Source of the DNA: Streptomyces abikoensis
GTDB taxonomy: Bacteria > Actinomycetota > Actinomycetes > Streptomycetales > Streptomycetaceae
Assembly (NCBI RefSeq): GCF_014648775.1
Contig: NZ_BMRT01000014.1
Coordinates: 1-64,000 of the forward strand
Reading direction: 5' to 3'
DNA: 64,000 nucleotides
Part shown: positions 9,051-17,917 of the stretch, in pieces
Numbering within the stretch: position 1 is the first letter of the stretch
Layout: each line of letters starts with the position of its first letter
Program-made: the position numbers and the translations under genes
Notes under the pieces: model-generated
The model's database searches: none
Told to the model about the DNA's origin: nothing
What the model saw: the letters and a program-made list of their open reading frames with translations, nothing else

Positions 9051-10763
9051 CTACGGGCTCGGGGGCGCCGACGGGTGGGTCGTCGACGGGTACGGGGTCG
9101 GTGTCGGTGTCGGGCGGGGGGTGCCGCAGCCTTCGATGGTGACGACCGTGCCGCCCGGCGCGATGGCCACTCGGGCGCTCCAGGGGCCCGCCGGTTCCCG
9201 GCTGTGGTCGACGAGCACGGTGACCGTCACGGACTGCCCCGGGCGCAGCACTCCCCCGGGCTGGCTCAGACGTAGCCAGGGCGCCCCGGCGGACATCGAC
9301 CAGCTGACCGGTTCGCCACCGTCGGCGGTGAGCTTGATGAGCGTGGCCGTGCCGCTGGGCTGCGCCTCGACCGTCAGCCTGCCGGGGCCTACGTGACCGA
9401 CCGGTGCGGCGGGACCGACCGGTCCGGCGGGACGGCCCGCTGGAGCGTGCGGCGGTGTGGTGGCGGCCGGGGGTGCGGTGCCGGCGGAGCGCGGGGCCGG
9501 GGCGGTGCTGCCGTCCGGGCCGAGGACGGCCACGGAGACGTCCGGGAAGCGGTGGCCGATGGGCCCCGGGGTGCCGTTGACGCGCCGGGTGGGGCCCGCC
9601 GGGGCGGTCGCCTCGTACGGATCGGCGTAGGCGCCCTCGTACATGCCCTCGTGGGGGCTGCCGCCCAGGCTGTCGGTCTCGGTGGCGGACACGGGTGCGG
9701 CGCCCGAGCCCTCGCCGACCGGGGTGCCCCGGTAGGCGGCCCACAGGGCGAGGAGTGGCGCGGCGACGACCGTGGCGACGACGGTGGTGGTCACGGCCCG
9801 GCTGCGCAGTCTGCTGCGGCGGGCGGCGCGGTCCTTGGGGGTGAGGGGGAAGCCGCCGCGGTCGAAGCGCGGGGTCGCGGCGCGCTGGGCGCCCGCGCGC
9901 CGGCGCTGGGGGCGTGCGTCCAGGGCGCCGCGCATCGCGGCGCGCGCTGCGGCGCGGGGGGCGCGGAGGACGGGCAGGGCGGCGGCCGGGGACGCGGCGG
10001 TGCCCGGCCAGGGCTCGCCCGCGACGGCCCGCTCGGCGGTACGGCGGCAGTCGGCGCACTCGTCGACGTGACGGACGAGCTCGCGCCGCAGCGCGGCGCC
10101 CAGCAGCACTTCCCGGTCGCCCACGAAGCGGGTGACCACCGGACAGCGGCCCGACTCGACGACGGCGAGCGCGGTGCGGGTGCGCTCGACCTCGCAGGCG
10201 GCGCTGGAGAGCAGGACGCGTGCCGCGTCGAGGTCCAGGCGGAGCACGGCGGCGACCTCGTGGGGGGCGAGCCCGTGGCGCACGGCCAGTTCCAGGGCCT
10301 CGCGCTGCTCGGCGGTGGTGCCGGCGGCCTCGGGCCAGGCGAGCAGGGCCAGTTCCGCGCGGGCGCCCGCGTCGGGGGCGGGCGGCGGGTCGCCGGGGCC
10401 GCGCTCAGCGAGCCTGCGCAGGCACCCCCAGCGCGCGAGGGCGTACAGCCAGGCGCGGTGCGCCTCCTCGGCGGCGGGGGCACGGTCGGCCCGGCGCTCG
10501 GCGAGCGCCAGGGTCTCGCCGAGGGCGGCGACGGCGGACTCGTGGTCGCACAGGACGGACAGGCAGTAGGTGAACAGGCCGTCGAGGTGCGGGCTGTTCC
10601 CGGGGCCTTCCTCGCCTTCCTCGTCATGGTCGTACGCGTGGTCGTACGCGATGTGCTCGGTGGTGCTCTCGACGACCTGGTGCCGGTCCGCGCGCGGCGC
10701 ACTGCTGGGTGCGCGGTGCGCGCCGGTGGCATGCGTGGGGGGCTCGGGCCTGCTCGTCATCAT
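9051..10763 (-). CDS. membrane protein with sigma-like N-terminus, zinc-finger motif and BACON-like domain
   Basis: A 570-aa composite protein. Residues about 55-215 resemble an ECF sigma factor: a region-2-like helical segment (LFTYCLSVLCDHESAVAAL) and a region-4-like helix-turn-helix (LAPHEVAAVLRLDLDAARVL). Next comes an anti-sigma zinc-finger motif H-x3-C-x2-C (His232, Cys236, Cys239), one membrane segment near residues 322-343, a Pro/Thr-rich stalk, and an extracytoplasmic Ig/BACON-like domain (about 455-545, WSMSAGAPWLRLSQPGGVLR). The tail is Pro/Thr repeats. This suggests a membrane-tethered, self-contained regulator, although the sigma-like part may be degenerate. Convergent with the Cys-rich gene, divergent from radA. 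Confidence 0.75.
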   Translation of the reverse strand: MMTSRPEPPTHATGAHRAPSSAPRADRHQVVESTTEHIAYDHAYDHDEEGEEGPGNSPHLDGLFTYCLSVLCDHESAVAALGETLALAERRADRAPAAEEAHRAWLYALARWGCLRRLAERGPGDPPPAPDAGARAELALLAWPEAAGTTAEQREALELAVRHGLAPHEVAAVLRLDLDAARVLLSSAACEVERTRTALAVVESGRCPVVTRFVGDREVLLGAALRRELVRHVDECADCRRTAERAVAGEPWPGTAASPAAALPVLRAPRAAARAAMRGALDARPQRRRAGAQRAATPRFDRGGFPLTPKDRAARRSRLRSRAVTTTVVATVVAAPLLALWAAYRGTPVGEGSGAAPVSATETDSLGGSPHEGMYEGAYADPYEATAPAGPTRRVNGTPGPIGHRFPDVSVAVLGPDGSTAPAPRSAGTAPPAATTPPHAPAGRPAGPVGPAAPVGHVGPGRLTVEAQPSGTATLIKLTADGGEPVSWSMSAGAPWLRLSQPGGVLRPGQSVTVTVLVDHSREPAGPWSARVAIAPGGTVVTIEGCGTPRPTPTPTPYPSTTHPSAPPSP

Positions 10764-10923
10764 CCCGGCGACGGTAGGCCGGTGTCGCGCCCTCGTCCGC
10801 CCTGCTCACAGAGGTTTAGCCCATACGGGTGACTCTCTCCCTCAAAGGGGGACAGGAGCCCAACATTCCGCCCCGATTGGCCGAGCTCCGGACAGGGCGG
10901 TACGTACTGGCGACCGAAACCGA

Positions 10924-10965
10924 CGACCGAACTCGCGACCGGACCGACCGAACTCGCGACCGGAC
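10924..10965. repeat. perfect 21-bp tandem duplication upstream of radA
   Basis: The 21-mer CGACCGAACTCGCGACCGGA(C) occurs twice head to tail (10924-10944, 10945-10965), ending 29 bp before the radA ATG. A degenerate third copy may precede it. It lies where a promoter or leader would be expected. Confidence 0.85.
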
Positions 10966-10994
10966 TGTCAGTGCCCACCGCTACGGTGTTCCGC

Positions 10995-12470
10995 ATGGCT
11001 GCCCGTACCTCTCGCTCGTCCGCCAAGGACCGGCCCTCCTACCGCTGCACCGAGTGCGGCTGGACCACCGCCAAGTGGCTCGGCCGCTGCCCCGAGTGCC
11101 AGGCGTGGGGCACCGTCGAGGAGTTCGGCGGCGCCCCCGCCGTGCGGACGACCGCGCCCGGCAGGGTCACCACCGCCGCCGTGCCCATCGCCCAGGTCGA
11201 CGGCCGTCAGGCCACCGCGCGCGGCACGGGCGTCCCCGAGCTGGACCGGGTGCTCGGCGGCGGCCTGGTGCCCAGCGCCGTGGTGCTGCTCGCGGGCGAG
11301 CCCGGCGTCGGCAAGTCGACCCTGCTGCTGGACGTGGCGGCCAAGGCGGCCACCGACGAGCACCGCACGCTGTACGTGACGGGCGAGGAGTCCGCGAGCC
11401 AGGTCCGGCTGCGCGCCGACCGCATCGGCGCCCTCTCCGACCATCTCTATCTCGCCGCCGAGACGGACCTGTCCGCCGTCCTCGGGCACCTCGACTCGGT
11501 CAAGCCCTCGCTGCTGATCCTGGACTCCGTCCAGACCGTGGCCTCCCCCGAGATCGACGGTGCGCCCGGCGGCATGGCCCAGGTCCGCGAGGTCGCCGGC
11601 GCCCTCATCCGGGCCTCCAAGGAGCGCGGCATGGCCACGCTCCTGGTCGGTCACGTCACCAAGGACGGCGCCATCGCGGGCCCCCGCCTGCTGGAGCACC
11701 TGGTCGACGTCGTCCTGCACTTCGAGGGCGACCGGCACGCGCGGCTGCGCCTGGTGCGCGGCGTGAAGAACCGCTACGGCGCCACGGACGAGGTCGGCTG
11801 CTTCGAGCTCCACGACGAAGGCATCACCGGCCTCGCCGACCCCAGCGGCCTCTTCCTCACCCGCCGTGCCGAGCCCGTGCCGGGCACTTGTCTGACGGTG
11901 ACACTGGAGGGCCGTCGTCCGCTGGTGGCCGAGGTGCAGGCGCTGACCGTCGACTCCCAGATCCCCTCCCCGCGCCGGACGACCTCGGGCCTGGAGACCT
12001 CGCGCGTCTCGATGATGCTCGCCGTGCTGGAGCAGCGCGGCCGCATCAGCGCCCTCGGCAAGCGCGACATCTACAGCGCCACGGTCGGTGGCGTGAAGCT
12101 CTCCGAGCCCGCCGCCGACCTGGCCGTCGCCCTCGCCCTGGCCAGCGCCGCCAGCGACACCCCCCTGCCGAAGAACCTGGTGGCCATCGGCGAGGTGGGC
12201 CTGGCGGGCGAGGTCAGACGGGTCACGGGCGTGCAGCGGCGGCTGGCCGAGGCGGCCCGGCTCGGCTTCACCCACGCCCTCGTGCCCGCCGACCCCGGCA
12301 AGGTGCCCAGCGGGATGAAGGTGCTGGAGGTCTCGGACATAGGCGAGGCCCTCCGGGTGCTGCCCAAGCGCCCCCGCCGCGAGCCGGCCCGGGGGGCGGG
12401 CAAGGAGACGGGCCGGGAGTCCGGCGGGGAGACCGGCCGGGAGGCGAGCCCGAGGACCACTCCCGAATAG
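10995..12470 (+). CDS. radA: DNA repair protein RadA (branch-migration ATPase)
   Basis: RadA promotes branch migration during homologous recombination. The 491-aa protein has the N-terminal C4 zinc finger (Cys18, 21, 32, 35), a RecA-like core with Walker A GEPGVGKST (101-109) and Walker B-like LLILDSV, the RadA-specific KNRYG motif (258-262), and a Lon-protease-like C-terminal domain (ATVGGVKLSEPAADLAVALA) without the need for protease activity. ATG 10995 matches homologue N-termini; the in-frame GTG at 10971 is less likely. A Gly/Arg/Glu-rich tail extends beyond the usual end. It precedes disA on the same strand by 148 bp. Confidence 0.96.
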   Translation: MAARTSRSSAKDRPSYRCTECGWTTAKWLGRCPECQAWGTVEEFGGAPAVRTTAPGRVTTAAVPIAQVDGRQATARGTGVPELDRVLGGGLVPSAVVLLAGEPGVGKSTLLLDVAAKAATDEHRTLYVTGEESASQVRLRADRIGALSDHLYLAAETDLSAVLGHLDSVKPSLLILDSVQTVASPEIDGAPGGMAQVREVAGALIRASKERGMATLLVGHVTKDGAIAGPRLLEHLVDVVLHFEGDRHARLRLVRGVKNRYGATDEVGCFELHDEGITGLADPSGLFLTRRAEPVPGTCLTVTLEGRRPLVAEVQALTVDSQIPSPRRTTSGLETSRVSMMLAVLEQRGRISALGKRDIYSATVGGVKLSEPAADLAVALALASAASDTPLPKNLVAIGEVGLAGEVRRVTGVQRRLAEAARLGFTHALVPADPGKVPSGMKVLEVSDIGEALRVLPKRPRREPARGAGKETGRESGGETGREASPRTTPE

Positions 12471-12618
12471 GCTGGGCGCCAGTAGACTTTCCCTGGTCCC
12501 GCCCGCACGTACGCTCCGCCGCACACCACAGCGCGCGACGCGCACGGCGTGCACGACGGCGCGTACGCGACAGCAGGGCGGCCCGCGGCACCGTTGACCT
12601 TGCGACCTGAGGAGTGCA

Positions 12619-13749
12619 GTGGCAGCCAACGACCGGGCATCGGGCCCCGGCAAGTCCGGAGGCGCCTCCGGTGGCTCCGGGGTCGACGGGCTGATGCGCA
12701 CGCTGAGCGCCGTCGCGCCCGGCACGGCCCTGCGTGACGGCCTGGAGCGCGTGCTCCGCGGCAACACCGGCGGGCTCATCGTCCTCGGCATGGACAAGAC
12801 CGTCGAGTCGATGTGCACCGGCGGATTCGTCCTCGACGTGGAGTTCACGGCCACCCGGCTGCGCGAGCTGTGCAAGCTGGACGGCGCGCTGATCATCGAC
12901 AAGGACATCAGCAAGATCGTGCGGGCGGGCGTCCAGCTGTACCCCGACGCGTCGATCCCCACCGAGGAGACCGGCACCCGCCACCGCACCGCGCAGCGCG
13001 TCTCCATCCAGTCGGGCTTCCCCGTGGTCTCCGTCAGCCAGTCGATGCGGCTGATCGCCCTGTACGTGGGCGGGGAGCGCCGCGTCCTGGAGGAGTCCGG
13101 CGCGATCCTCTCCCGTGCCAACCAGGCGCTGGCCACCCTGGAGCGCTACAAGCTCCGCCTGGACGAGGTGGCGGGCACGCTGTCCGCCCTGGAGATCGAG
13201 GACCTGGTCACCGTCCGGGACGTCACGGCCGTCTCCCAGCGGCTGGAGATGGTCCGCCGCATCGCCACGGAGATCGCGGAGTACGTGGTCGAGCTCGGCA
13301 CGGACGGCCGGCTGCTCTCCCTCCAGCTCGACGAGCTGATCGCGGGCGTCGAGCCCGAACGGGAGCTGGTCGTGCGGGACTACGTCCCCGAGCCGACCGC
13401 CAAGCGCACCCGCACGGTCCCCGAGGCCCTCTCCGACCTGGACTCCCTCTCCCACGCCGAGCTCCTCGAACTGCCCATCGTCGCCCGCGCCCTGGGCTAC
13501 AGCGGCTCCCCCGAGACGCTGGACTCCGCCGTCTCGCCGCGCGGCTACCGGCTGCTGGCGAAGGTGCCCCGGCTGCCCGGCGCCATCATCGAGCGGCTCG
13601 TGGACCACTTCGGGGGGCTCCAGAAGCTTCTCGCCGCCAGCGTGGACGATCTCCAGACCGTGGACGGCGTGGGCGAGGCCCGGGCGCGGTCCGTGCGCGA
13701 GGGGCTCTCGCGGCTGGCGGAGTCGTCGATTCTGGAGCGGTACGTCTAG
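12619..13749 (+). CDS. disA: DNA integrity scanning protein / diadenylate cyclase
   Basis: DisA condenses two ATP into cyclic di-AMP and scans DNA for branched structures. The DAC domain fills the N-terminal half with the signature DGA (88-90, in [11 protein letters not shown]) and RHR (121-123, in GTRHRTAQR) motifs. A helical linker follows, then a C-terminal helix-hairpin-helix DNA-binding region ([20 protein letters not shown]). The 376-aa length is normal. The GTG start is fixed by CTGAGGAG a few bases upstream. The radA-disA order is typical of actinobacteria and suggests joint DNA-damage roles, while c-di-AMP also controls osmotic and cell-wall genes in this genus. Confidence 0.97.
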   Translation: MAANDRASGPGKSGGASGGSGVDGLMRTLSAVAPGTALRDGLERVLRGNTGGLIVLGMDKTVESMCTGGFVLDVEFTATRLRELCKLDGALIIDKDISKIVRAGVQLYPDASIPTEETGTRHRTAQRVSIQSGFPVVSVSQSMRLIALYVGGERRVLEESGAILSRANQALATLERYKLRLDEVAGTLSALEIEDLVTVRDVTAVSQRLEMVRRIATEIAEYVVELGTDGRLLSLQLDELIAGVEPERELVVRDYVPEPTAKRTRTVPEALSDLDSLSHAELLELPIVARALGYSGSPETLDSAVSPRGYRLLAKVPRLPGAIIERLVDHFGGLQKLLAASVDDLQTVDGVGEARARSVREGLSRLAESSILERYV

Positions 13750-13812
13750 CTTCGCCGCTCAGCCGGATGCCGTCAGACCGCTGCGGGTCGGCGTTGGCTG
13801 AGCGCGCAGTTC

Positions 13813-13835
13813 CCCGCGCCCCTTTGGGGCGCGGG
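13813..13835. terminator. bidirectional hairpin terminator after disA
   Basis: CCCGCGCCCC-TTT-GGGGCGCGGG followed by TTTCC lies between convergent genes. It is the distal part of a longer streptomycete repeat (about 13780-13840, with CTGCGGGTCGG and GCGCAGTTCCCCGC words) related to the one at 40998-41083. Confidence 0.8.
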
Positions 13836-13843
13836 TTTCCCTC

Positions 13844-14686
13844 TCAGGCCTTCTCCAGGGTGAATTCCGTGCGGTCCGTGACGCCCGCCACCTTCACCTC
13901 TACCCGGTAGGTCCCCGGTACCGCCGCCGAGGGGCCGGAGGGCGTGGCGCACTGGGGGGCGCTGCGCCTGCGGTCCCACTCGACGGTGCGCTTGGCCTCG
14001 CCGGAGCCCGGTACCTCGAAGAGCACCGCGGCCGTGCCCCGGACACAGTCGCCGGAGTTCCAGACGTGCTCCTCGCCCTTGTCGTCGGTGATGACGAACA
14101 TGGCGGCGGTGGCCCCGAAGTTCACCTTGCAGGCGCTGCCACCGGAATTCTTCACGACGAGTTCGAACTTGGGCTTCTCGTCCGGGCGGTAGGAGTCCTT
14201 GACGCTGCGCACGCTCAGCCGCACCGCGCCCGGCGCGCAGTCGGGCAGGCTCGACACGGCCGCCACCGGCTTGCTGTCACCGGTCACCGCCAGCCCGGGG
14301 CCGCCGCCGAAACCACCGGCCGCGGCGGCCGCGCCGCCCGCGCCACCGGCCGCTCCCGAACCGCCGCCGCTCCCGGCACGGTCACCGGAGCCGCCGGCAC
14401 CACCGCCGGTTCCACCGCCGCCCGAATCGCCACGGCCGCCCGGTCGTTGACCGATGTGCGGCCCCGAAGGCGTCGGGCCCGGGGTGATCGTGGCATCCGC
14501 CGTCGGCGTCTGGCCGTTCTTGGCGCCCTCGCTCTGATCGCCCTCGGAACCGCCCCCGCCACCGTCCATGGCGAGGAACCAGATGACGACCAGGGCCAGA
14601 AGTCCGAGCACGCCAAGTGCAACTGCCCTCCGCCGCCAGTAGATGGAGGAAGGAAGCGGCCCGATCGGATTGCGCAGAGATCCCAC
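13844..14686 (-). CDS. single-pass membrane protein with Gly-rich stalk, unknown function
   Basis: A 280-aa protein: a cytoplasmic start (MGSLRNPIGPLPSSIYWRRR), one membrane helix at about residues 22-40, a long Gly/Ala/Ser-rich stalk (about 42-130), and a C-terminal domain of beta character (about 140-280) with four cysteines and the segment FELVVKNSGGSACKVNFG, which resembles extracellular beta-sandwich domains. The domain is likely exposed outside the membrane. The start is a GTG. It is convergent with disA. Streptomycetes commonly carry this protein next to disA; I know of no assigned function. Confidence 0.75.
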   Translation of the reverse strand: MGSLRNPIGPLPSSIYWRRRAVALGVLGLLALVVIWFLAMDGGGGGSEGDQSEGAKNGQTPTADATITPGPTPSGPHIGQRPGGRGDSGGGGTGGGAGGSGDRAGSGGGSGAAGGAGGAAAAAGGFGGGPGLAVTGDSKPVAAVSSLPDCAPGAVRLSVRSVKDSYRPDEKPKFELVVKNSGGSACKVNFGATAAMFVITDDKGEEHVWNSGDCVRGTAAVLFEVPGSGEAKRTVEWDRRRSAPQCATPSGPSAAVPGTYRVEVKVAGVTDRTEFTLEKA

Positions 14687-14831
14687 GCGAAAACTCTACG
14701 AGAGATCGGCCGGGGGACCAGCCAGTACCCGCCGTAGGAGTGCCTGCTTTTCCCATCATCTGCCCGCAACTGGGACCGTGGTGACGGTCCGACCGGTCAC
14801 CGGCACGGTCTGCGAGCGTTCGTACGGCTCG

Positions 14832-15347
14832 TCAGAAGGTCTTCTCCCATTCCGTCTTGTGCCCGAACCCCCGGCCGTTGTCGACCAGCCGCAGCCAGTG
14901 CGGGCGCAGTTCCCACAGCCCCGTGCGCTCCATCGCCTGCCGCAGCCGGTCGGTCCGCTCCACGTACGGGAAGCGCGCGCTGTACGCGTGCCAGGCGGTC
15001 TCGCGGTCGGCGCCCTGAAGGAGGCGGCAGGTGCCGCGGCCCTGGACACCGGTGAGCGAGGTCCAGTCCTGTCCGTCGCGCTGTGCGGTGAAGGCGACGC
15101 GGCCGTCGCCCGCGAGCAGGGCACGGCCGTGACGGGTGGTGCCGGAGGTGACGAAGAGGAGAGACGGGACGGATTCACCGGACCCGCCGGTGGCCGCTGT
15201 GGACACCGCGTAGAGCACCGCGCACGCCTGCGGGCCGTCCTCGTCCACGTAGGCCAGGGTCAGGGTCGCGTGCGCGTCCAGGGCGGCCCGGATCTCGGCG
15301 GGCGGCGCGAACGACTGGTCTGTCGGGTGGTCCGTCGGGTCGGTCAT
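14832..15347 (-). CDS. pyridoxamine 5'-phosphate oxidase-like flavin-binding protein
   Basis: A 171-aa protein with the split-barrel fold of the PNPOx-like superfamily: LTLAYVDEDGPQACAVLYAV, then SLLFVTSGTTRHGRALLAGD and RVAFTAQRDGQDWTSLTGVQ match the FMN-binding strands. The members reduce or bind flavin, F420 or heme, so the substrate is undecided. The residues normally needed for PLP synthesis cannot be confirmed, so I do not call it pdxH. It is divergent from mutY across about 150 bp. Confidence 0.75.
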   Translation of the reverse strand: MTDPTDHPTDQSFAPPAEIRAALDAHATLTLAYVDEDGPQACAVLYAVSTAATGGSGESVPSLLFVTSGTTRHGRALLAGDGRVAFTAQRDGQDWTSLTGVQGRGTCRLLQGADRETAWHAYSARFPYVERTDRLRQAMERTGLWELRPHWLRLVDNGRGFGHKTEWEKTF

Positions 15348-15499
15348 GGCATCACCCTAGGAAGTGGACGAAGCGGCTCGCACGGGGCCGGTCGGCGGTG
15401 GGGGCGCTCACTCGATCGGGGCGGCCGGGGGCTCGGGTGGCCGACGCGGGCTCCAGCCGTTTCGCCGCCCCGCGTGGGCGTGCCAGGATCGGAGACGAC

Positions 15500-16405
15500 A
15501 TGACTGCGATGCCTGCCACCACACCCCAGACGTCCACCCTGTTGCACGCCCCGGTGATCGACTGGTTCGCCGTGCACGCCCGTGATCTGCCCTGGCGCCG
15601 CCCGGAGGCCGGGCCGTGGGGGGTGATGGTCAGCGAGTTCATGCTCCAGCAGACCCCCGTGAGCCGGGTGCTGCCGGTGTACGAGCAGTGGCTGGCCCGC
15701 TGGCCGCGCCCGGCCGACCTGGCGGCGGAGCCGCCCGGCGAGGCGGTGCGGGCCTGGGGGCGGCTGGGCTATCCGCGCCGGGCGCTGCGGCTGCACGCCG
15801 CCGCGTCCGCGATCACCGAGCGGCACGGCGGCGAGGTGCCGAGCGATCACGCCAAGCTGCTGGCGCTGCCGGGTGTCGGCGAGTACACGGCGGCGGCCGT
15901 GGCGTCCTTCGCCTACGGGCAGCGGCATGCCGTCCTCGACACCAACGTCCGCCGGGTCTTCGCGCGCGCGGTGACCGGCGCCCAGTACCCGCCGAACGCC
16001 ACGACCGCCGCCGAGCGCCGGCTGGCCCGCGCCCTGCTGCCCGAGGAGGAGCCGGTGGCCGCCCGCTGGGCCGCCGCCACGATGGAGCTGGGCGCGCTGG
16101 TCTGCACGGCCCGCACGCCCTCGTGCGGCGCGTGCCCGATCGCCGCCGAGTGCGCGTGGCTGGCCGCCGGCTCGCCCGCCCACGACGGGCCGCCGCGCCG
16201 GGGCCAGACGTACGCGGGCACCGACCGGCAGGTGCGCGGCAAGCTGCTGGCGGTGCTGCGGGAGGCGGTCACGCCGGTGCCGCAGGCCGCGCTGGACGCG
16301 GTGTGGCACGAGCCGGTGCAGCGGGCCCGGGCGCTGGACGGGCTCGTGGCCGACGGGCTCGTCGAGCCGCTGGCCGACGGCCGCTACCGGCTGCCGCTGA
16401 CGTGA
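15500..16405 (+). CDS. mutY: A/G-specific adenine glycosylase
   Basis: MutY removes adenine mispaired with 8-oxoguanine. The 301-aa protein has the catalytic Glu in SEFMLQQT, the helix-hairpin-helix LPGVGEYTAAAV, the catalytic Asp in VLDTNVRRVF, and an iron-sulfur cluster motif C-x6-C-x2-C-x5-C in CTARTPSCGACPIAAEC. The C-terminal NUDIX-like 8-oxoG-recognition domain of E. coli MutY is largely absent; only a short winged-helix-like tail remains, which is usual for actinobacteria. ATG 15500 follows GGAGACGAC. It precedes sigE by 312 bp. Confidence 0.95.
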   Translation: MTAMPATTPQTSTLLHAPVIDWFAVHARDLPWRRPEAGPWGVMVSEFMLQQTPVSRVLPVYEQWLARWPRPADLAAEPPGEAVRAWGRLGYPRRALRLHAAASAITERHGGEVPSDHAKLLALPGVGEYTAAAVASFAYGQRHAVLDTNVRRVFARAVTGAQYPPNATTAAERRLARALLPEEEPVAARWAAATMELGALVCTARTPSCGACPIAAECAWLAAGSPAHDGPPRRGQTYAGTDRQVRGKLLAVLREAVTPVPQAALDAVWHEPVQRARALDGLVADGLVEPLADGRYRLPLT

Positions 16406-16717
16406 CGGGCCCGCGCGGCGCCCGTACGCGGAGCCCGCGGCACGCACGCCCGTAACGGCGCCCGCGGCGATTCGCACAGCCGTCATACAGCGGTCACAAA
16501 GCCATCGTCGGAAGCCGCCCCCGCCTTGCTTCCGAAACGGACAGAGCCGGTCTTTCTTTGATCTATTCCTCCGGCTGTTACACAACCTATGGATAGCTGT
16601 GCCACAGCCGACGGGCTCTCGCACATCGCGTCGCAACAGCTCCTCCGTAGCGTCCTACCCGTGCTGGAGGACCACCAGCGTGGCGCGGGGAACGCGAGTG
16701 GAATGGAGGCTGCGGTT
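16406..16717 (+). promoter_or_regulatory. mutY-sigE intergenic region, expected to hold the sigE promoter
   Basis: Over 300 bp without a supported gene. An open frame extends upstream of the sigE ATG to 16589, but its first 43 codons are unlike any sigma factor. In Streptomyces coelicolor the sigE operon is transcribed from one promoter that depends on the response regulator CseB, so CseB sites are expected here. I could not identify a -35/-10 pair or operator with confidence. The stretch around 16540-16600 is locally A/T-richer (TTTGATCTATTCC, TTACACAACCTATGG). Confidence 0.45.
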
Positions 16718-17269
16718 ATGGCAGGCAGCAGCGGCAAGGTGCTGGACTTCGAGGAGTACGTGCGCAACCGTCAGGACGCCCTCCTGCGCAGCGCCCGGCG
16801 TCTCGTCCCGGACCCCATCGACGCGCAGGACCTGCTCCAGACCGCCCTCGTGCGCACCTACGGACGCTGGGACGGGATAGCGGACAAGTCGCTGGCCGAC
16901 GCCTACCTCCGCCGCGTCATGATCAACACCCGTACGGAGTGGTGGCGCGCCCGCAAGCTCGACGAGGTGCCCACCGAGCAGCTGCCCGACGCGAGCGTCG
17001 AGGACGGCACGGAGCAGCACGCCGACCGCGCGCTGCTGATGGACATCCTCGGGGTCCTCGCGCCCAAGCAGCGCAGCGTCGTCGTGCTGCGACACTGGGA
17101 GCAGATGAGCACCGAGGAGACCGCGGAGGCGCTCGGCATGTCCACGGGGACGGTCAAGAGCACGCTGCACCGCGCACTGGCCCGGCTGCGCCAGGAGCTG
17201 GAGAGCCGGGACCTGGACTTCCACGCCCTCGAGCGCGTCGATCGGGGGCAGGAACGGTGCGCCGCCTGA
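16718..17269 (+). CDS. sigE: ECF RNA polymerase sigma factor SigE
   Basis: This 183-aa SigE directs the cell-envelope stress response. It belongs to the SigE subfamily (SigE70): region 2 begins FEEYVRNRQDALLRSARRLV and includes DAQDLLQTALVRTYGRW and the -10 reading helix near RRVMINTRTEWWRARK. Region 4 has LAPKQRSVVVLRHWEQMS and the helix-turn-helix AEALGMSTGTVKSTLHRALA. ATG 16718 follows TGGAGG with good spacing and matches the homologue N-terminus. Unlike most ECF factors there is no adjacent anti-sigma gene: control is through the downstream two-component pair CseB/CseC. Its stop lies 10 bases inside the cseA reading frame, so they are coupled. Confidence 0.95.
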   Translation: MAGSSGKVLDFEEYVRNRQDALLRSARRLVPDPIDAQDLLQTALVRTYGRWDGIADKSLADAYLRRVMINTRTEWWRARKLDEVPTEQLPDASVEDGTEQHADRALLMDILGVLAPKQRSVVVLRHWEQMSTEETAEALGMSTGTVKSTLHRALARLRQELESRDLDFHALERVDRGQERCAA

Positions 17270-17910
17270 AGCGCGCCGCCGGCTTCGGGCCGGCGATGAT
17301 CACCGGTGGAGCGGTCACTGCCATGGCCGCTGCCGCCGGTCTTCTGCTTGCCGGCTGCGGGACGAGCGGTGACGGGGTGCGCAAGGAGGGGCCGGCGCAG
17401 AACCAGCCCGCCGCGAAGGCGGTCACGCGTACGCCCGGGACGACCGCCACCCCGGCCCAGAAGGTCGACGCGATCAAGCTGATCAAGGCGGACCCGAAGG
17501 TCAGCGATCAGATCAAGAAGAACCTCAAGCCGTGCGTCAAGGACCAGTACCCGGTCGACGTCACCTACGGCCAGCTGACGGACGACGGCGGCACCGATGT
17601 CGTGGTGAACGTCCTGACGTGCGGGGACTCCCTCGGTATCGGCTCGTATGTGTACCGTCCCAAGGGGGATACGTACGAGAATGTGTTCACGGTCGAGCAG
17701 TCGCCCGTGTACGCGGACATCGACCGCCGGGATCTCACGATCACCAAGCAGGTCTACGGTCCGGGTGACGCGGTGTGCTGCCCCTCGGGAGTCGACGTCC
17801 TGACGTACCACTGGTCGGACGGCGCGTTCCACGAGATGGGCCGTACCCACACCGACTACAACAAGGTCGGCGACACCGGCATGGTGCCGAGCGAAGGATC
17901 GGAGGGCTGA
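17257..17910 (+). CDS. cseA: lipoprotein CseA, modulator of the SigE stress system
   Basis: A 217-aa lipoprotein with a basic start, a hydrophobic signal segment and lipobox LLAGC (Cys34), hence anchored outside the membrane. The mature part starts with an Ala/Thr-rich linker and contains four further cysteines, including CC in DAVCCPSG. In S. coelicolor CseA is a negative modulator of SigE activity, thought to act on or near the CseC sensor. The GTG start overlaps the sigE stop by 13 bp, showing co-translation. I rely on operon position and lipobox for the name, since CseA sequences diverge. Confidence 0.88.
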   Translation: MRRLKRAAGFGPAMITGGAVTAMAAAAGLLLAGCGTSGDGVRKEGPAQNQPAAKAVTRTPGTTATPAQKVDAIKLIKADPKVSDQIKKNLKPCVKDQYPVDVTYGQLTDDGGTDVVVNVLTCGDSLGIGSYVYRPKGDTYENVFTVEQSPVYADIDRRDLTITKQVYGPGDAVCCPSGVDVLTYHWSDGAFHEMGRTHTDYNKVGDTGMVPSEGSEG

Positions 17911-17917
17911 GAGCGGC

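Noticed and set aside
14400-14470. Intrinsic transposon end or IS remnant around the Gly-rich stalk of the membrane protein
   Set aside because: The repetitive look comes from Gly/Ala codons (GGC, GGT, GCC) in a low-complexity stalk, without terminal inverted repeats or target duplications.
16600-16660. SigE-type promoter (GGAAC then CGTC) upstream of sigE
   Set aside because: The GCAAC word and CGTCC are only 13 bases apart, not the 16-17 expected for ECF promoters, so the pair is not convincing.
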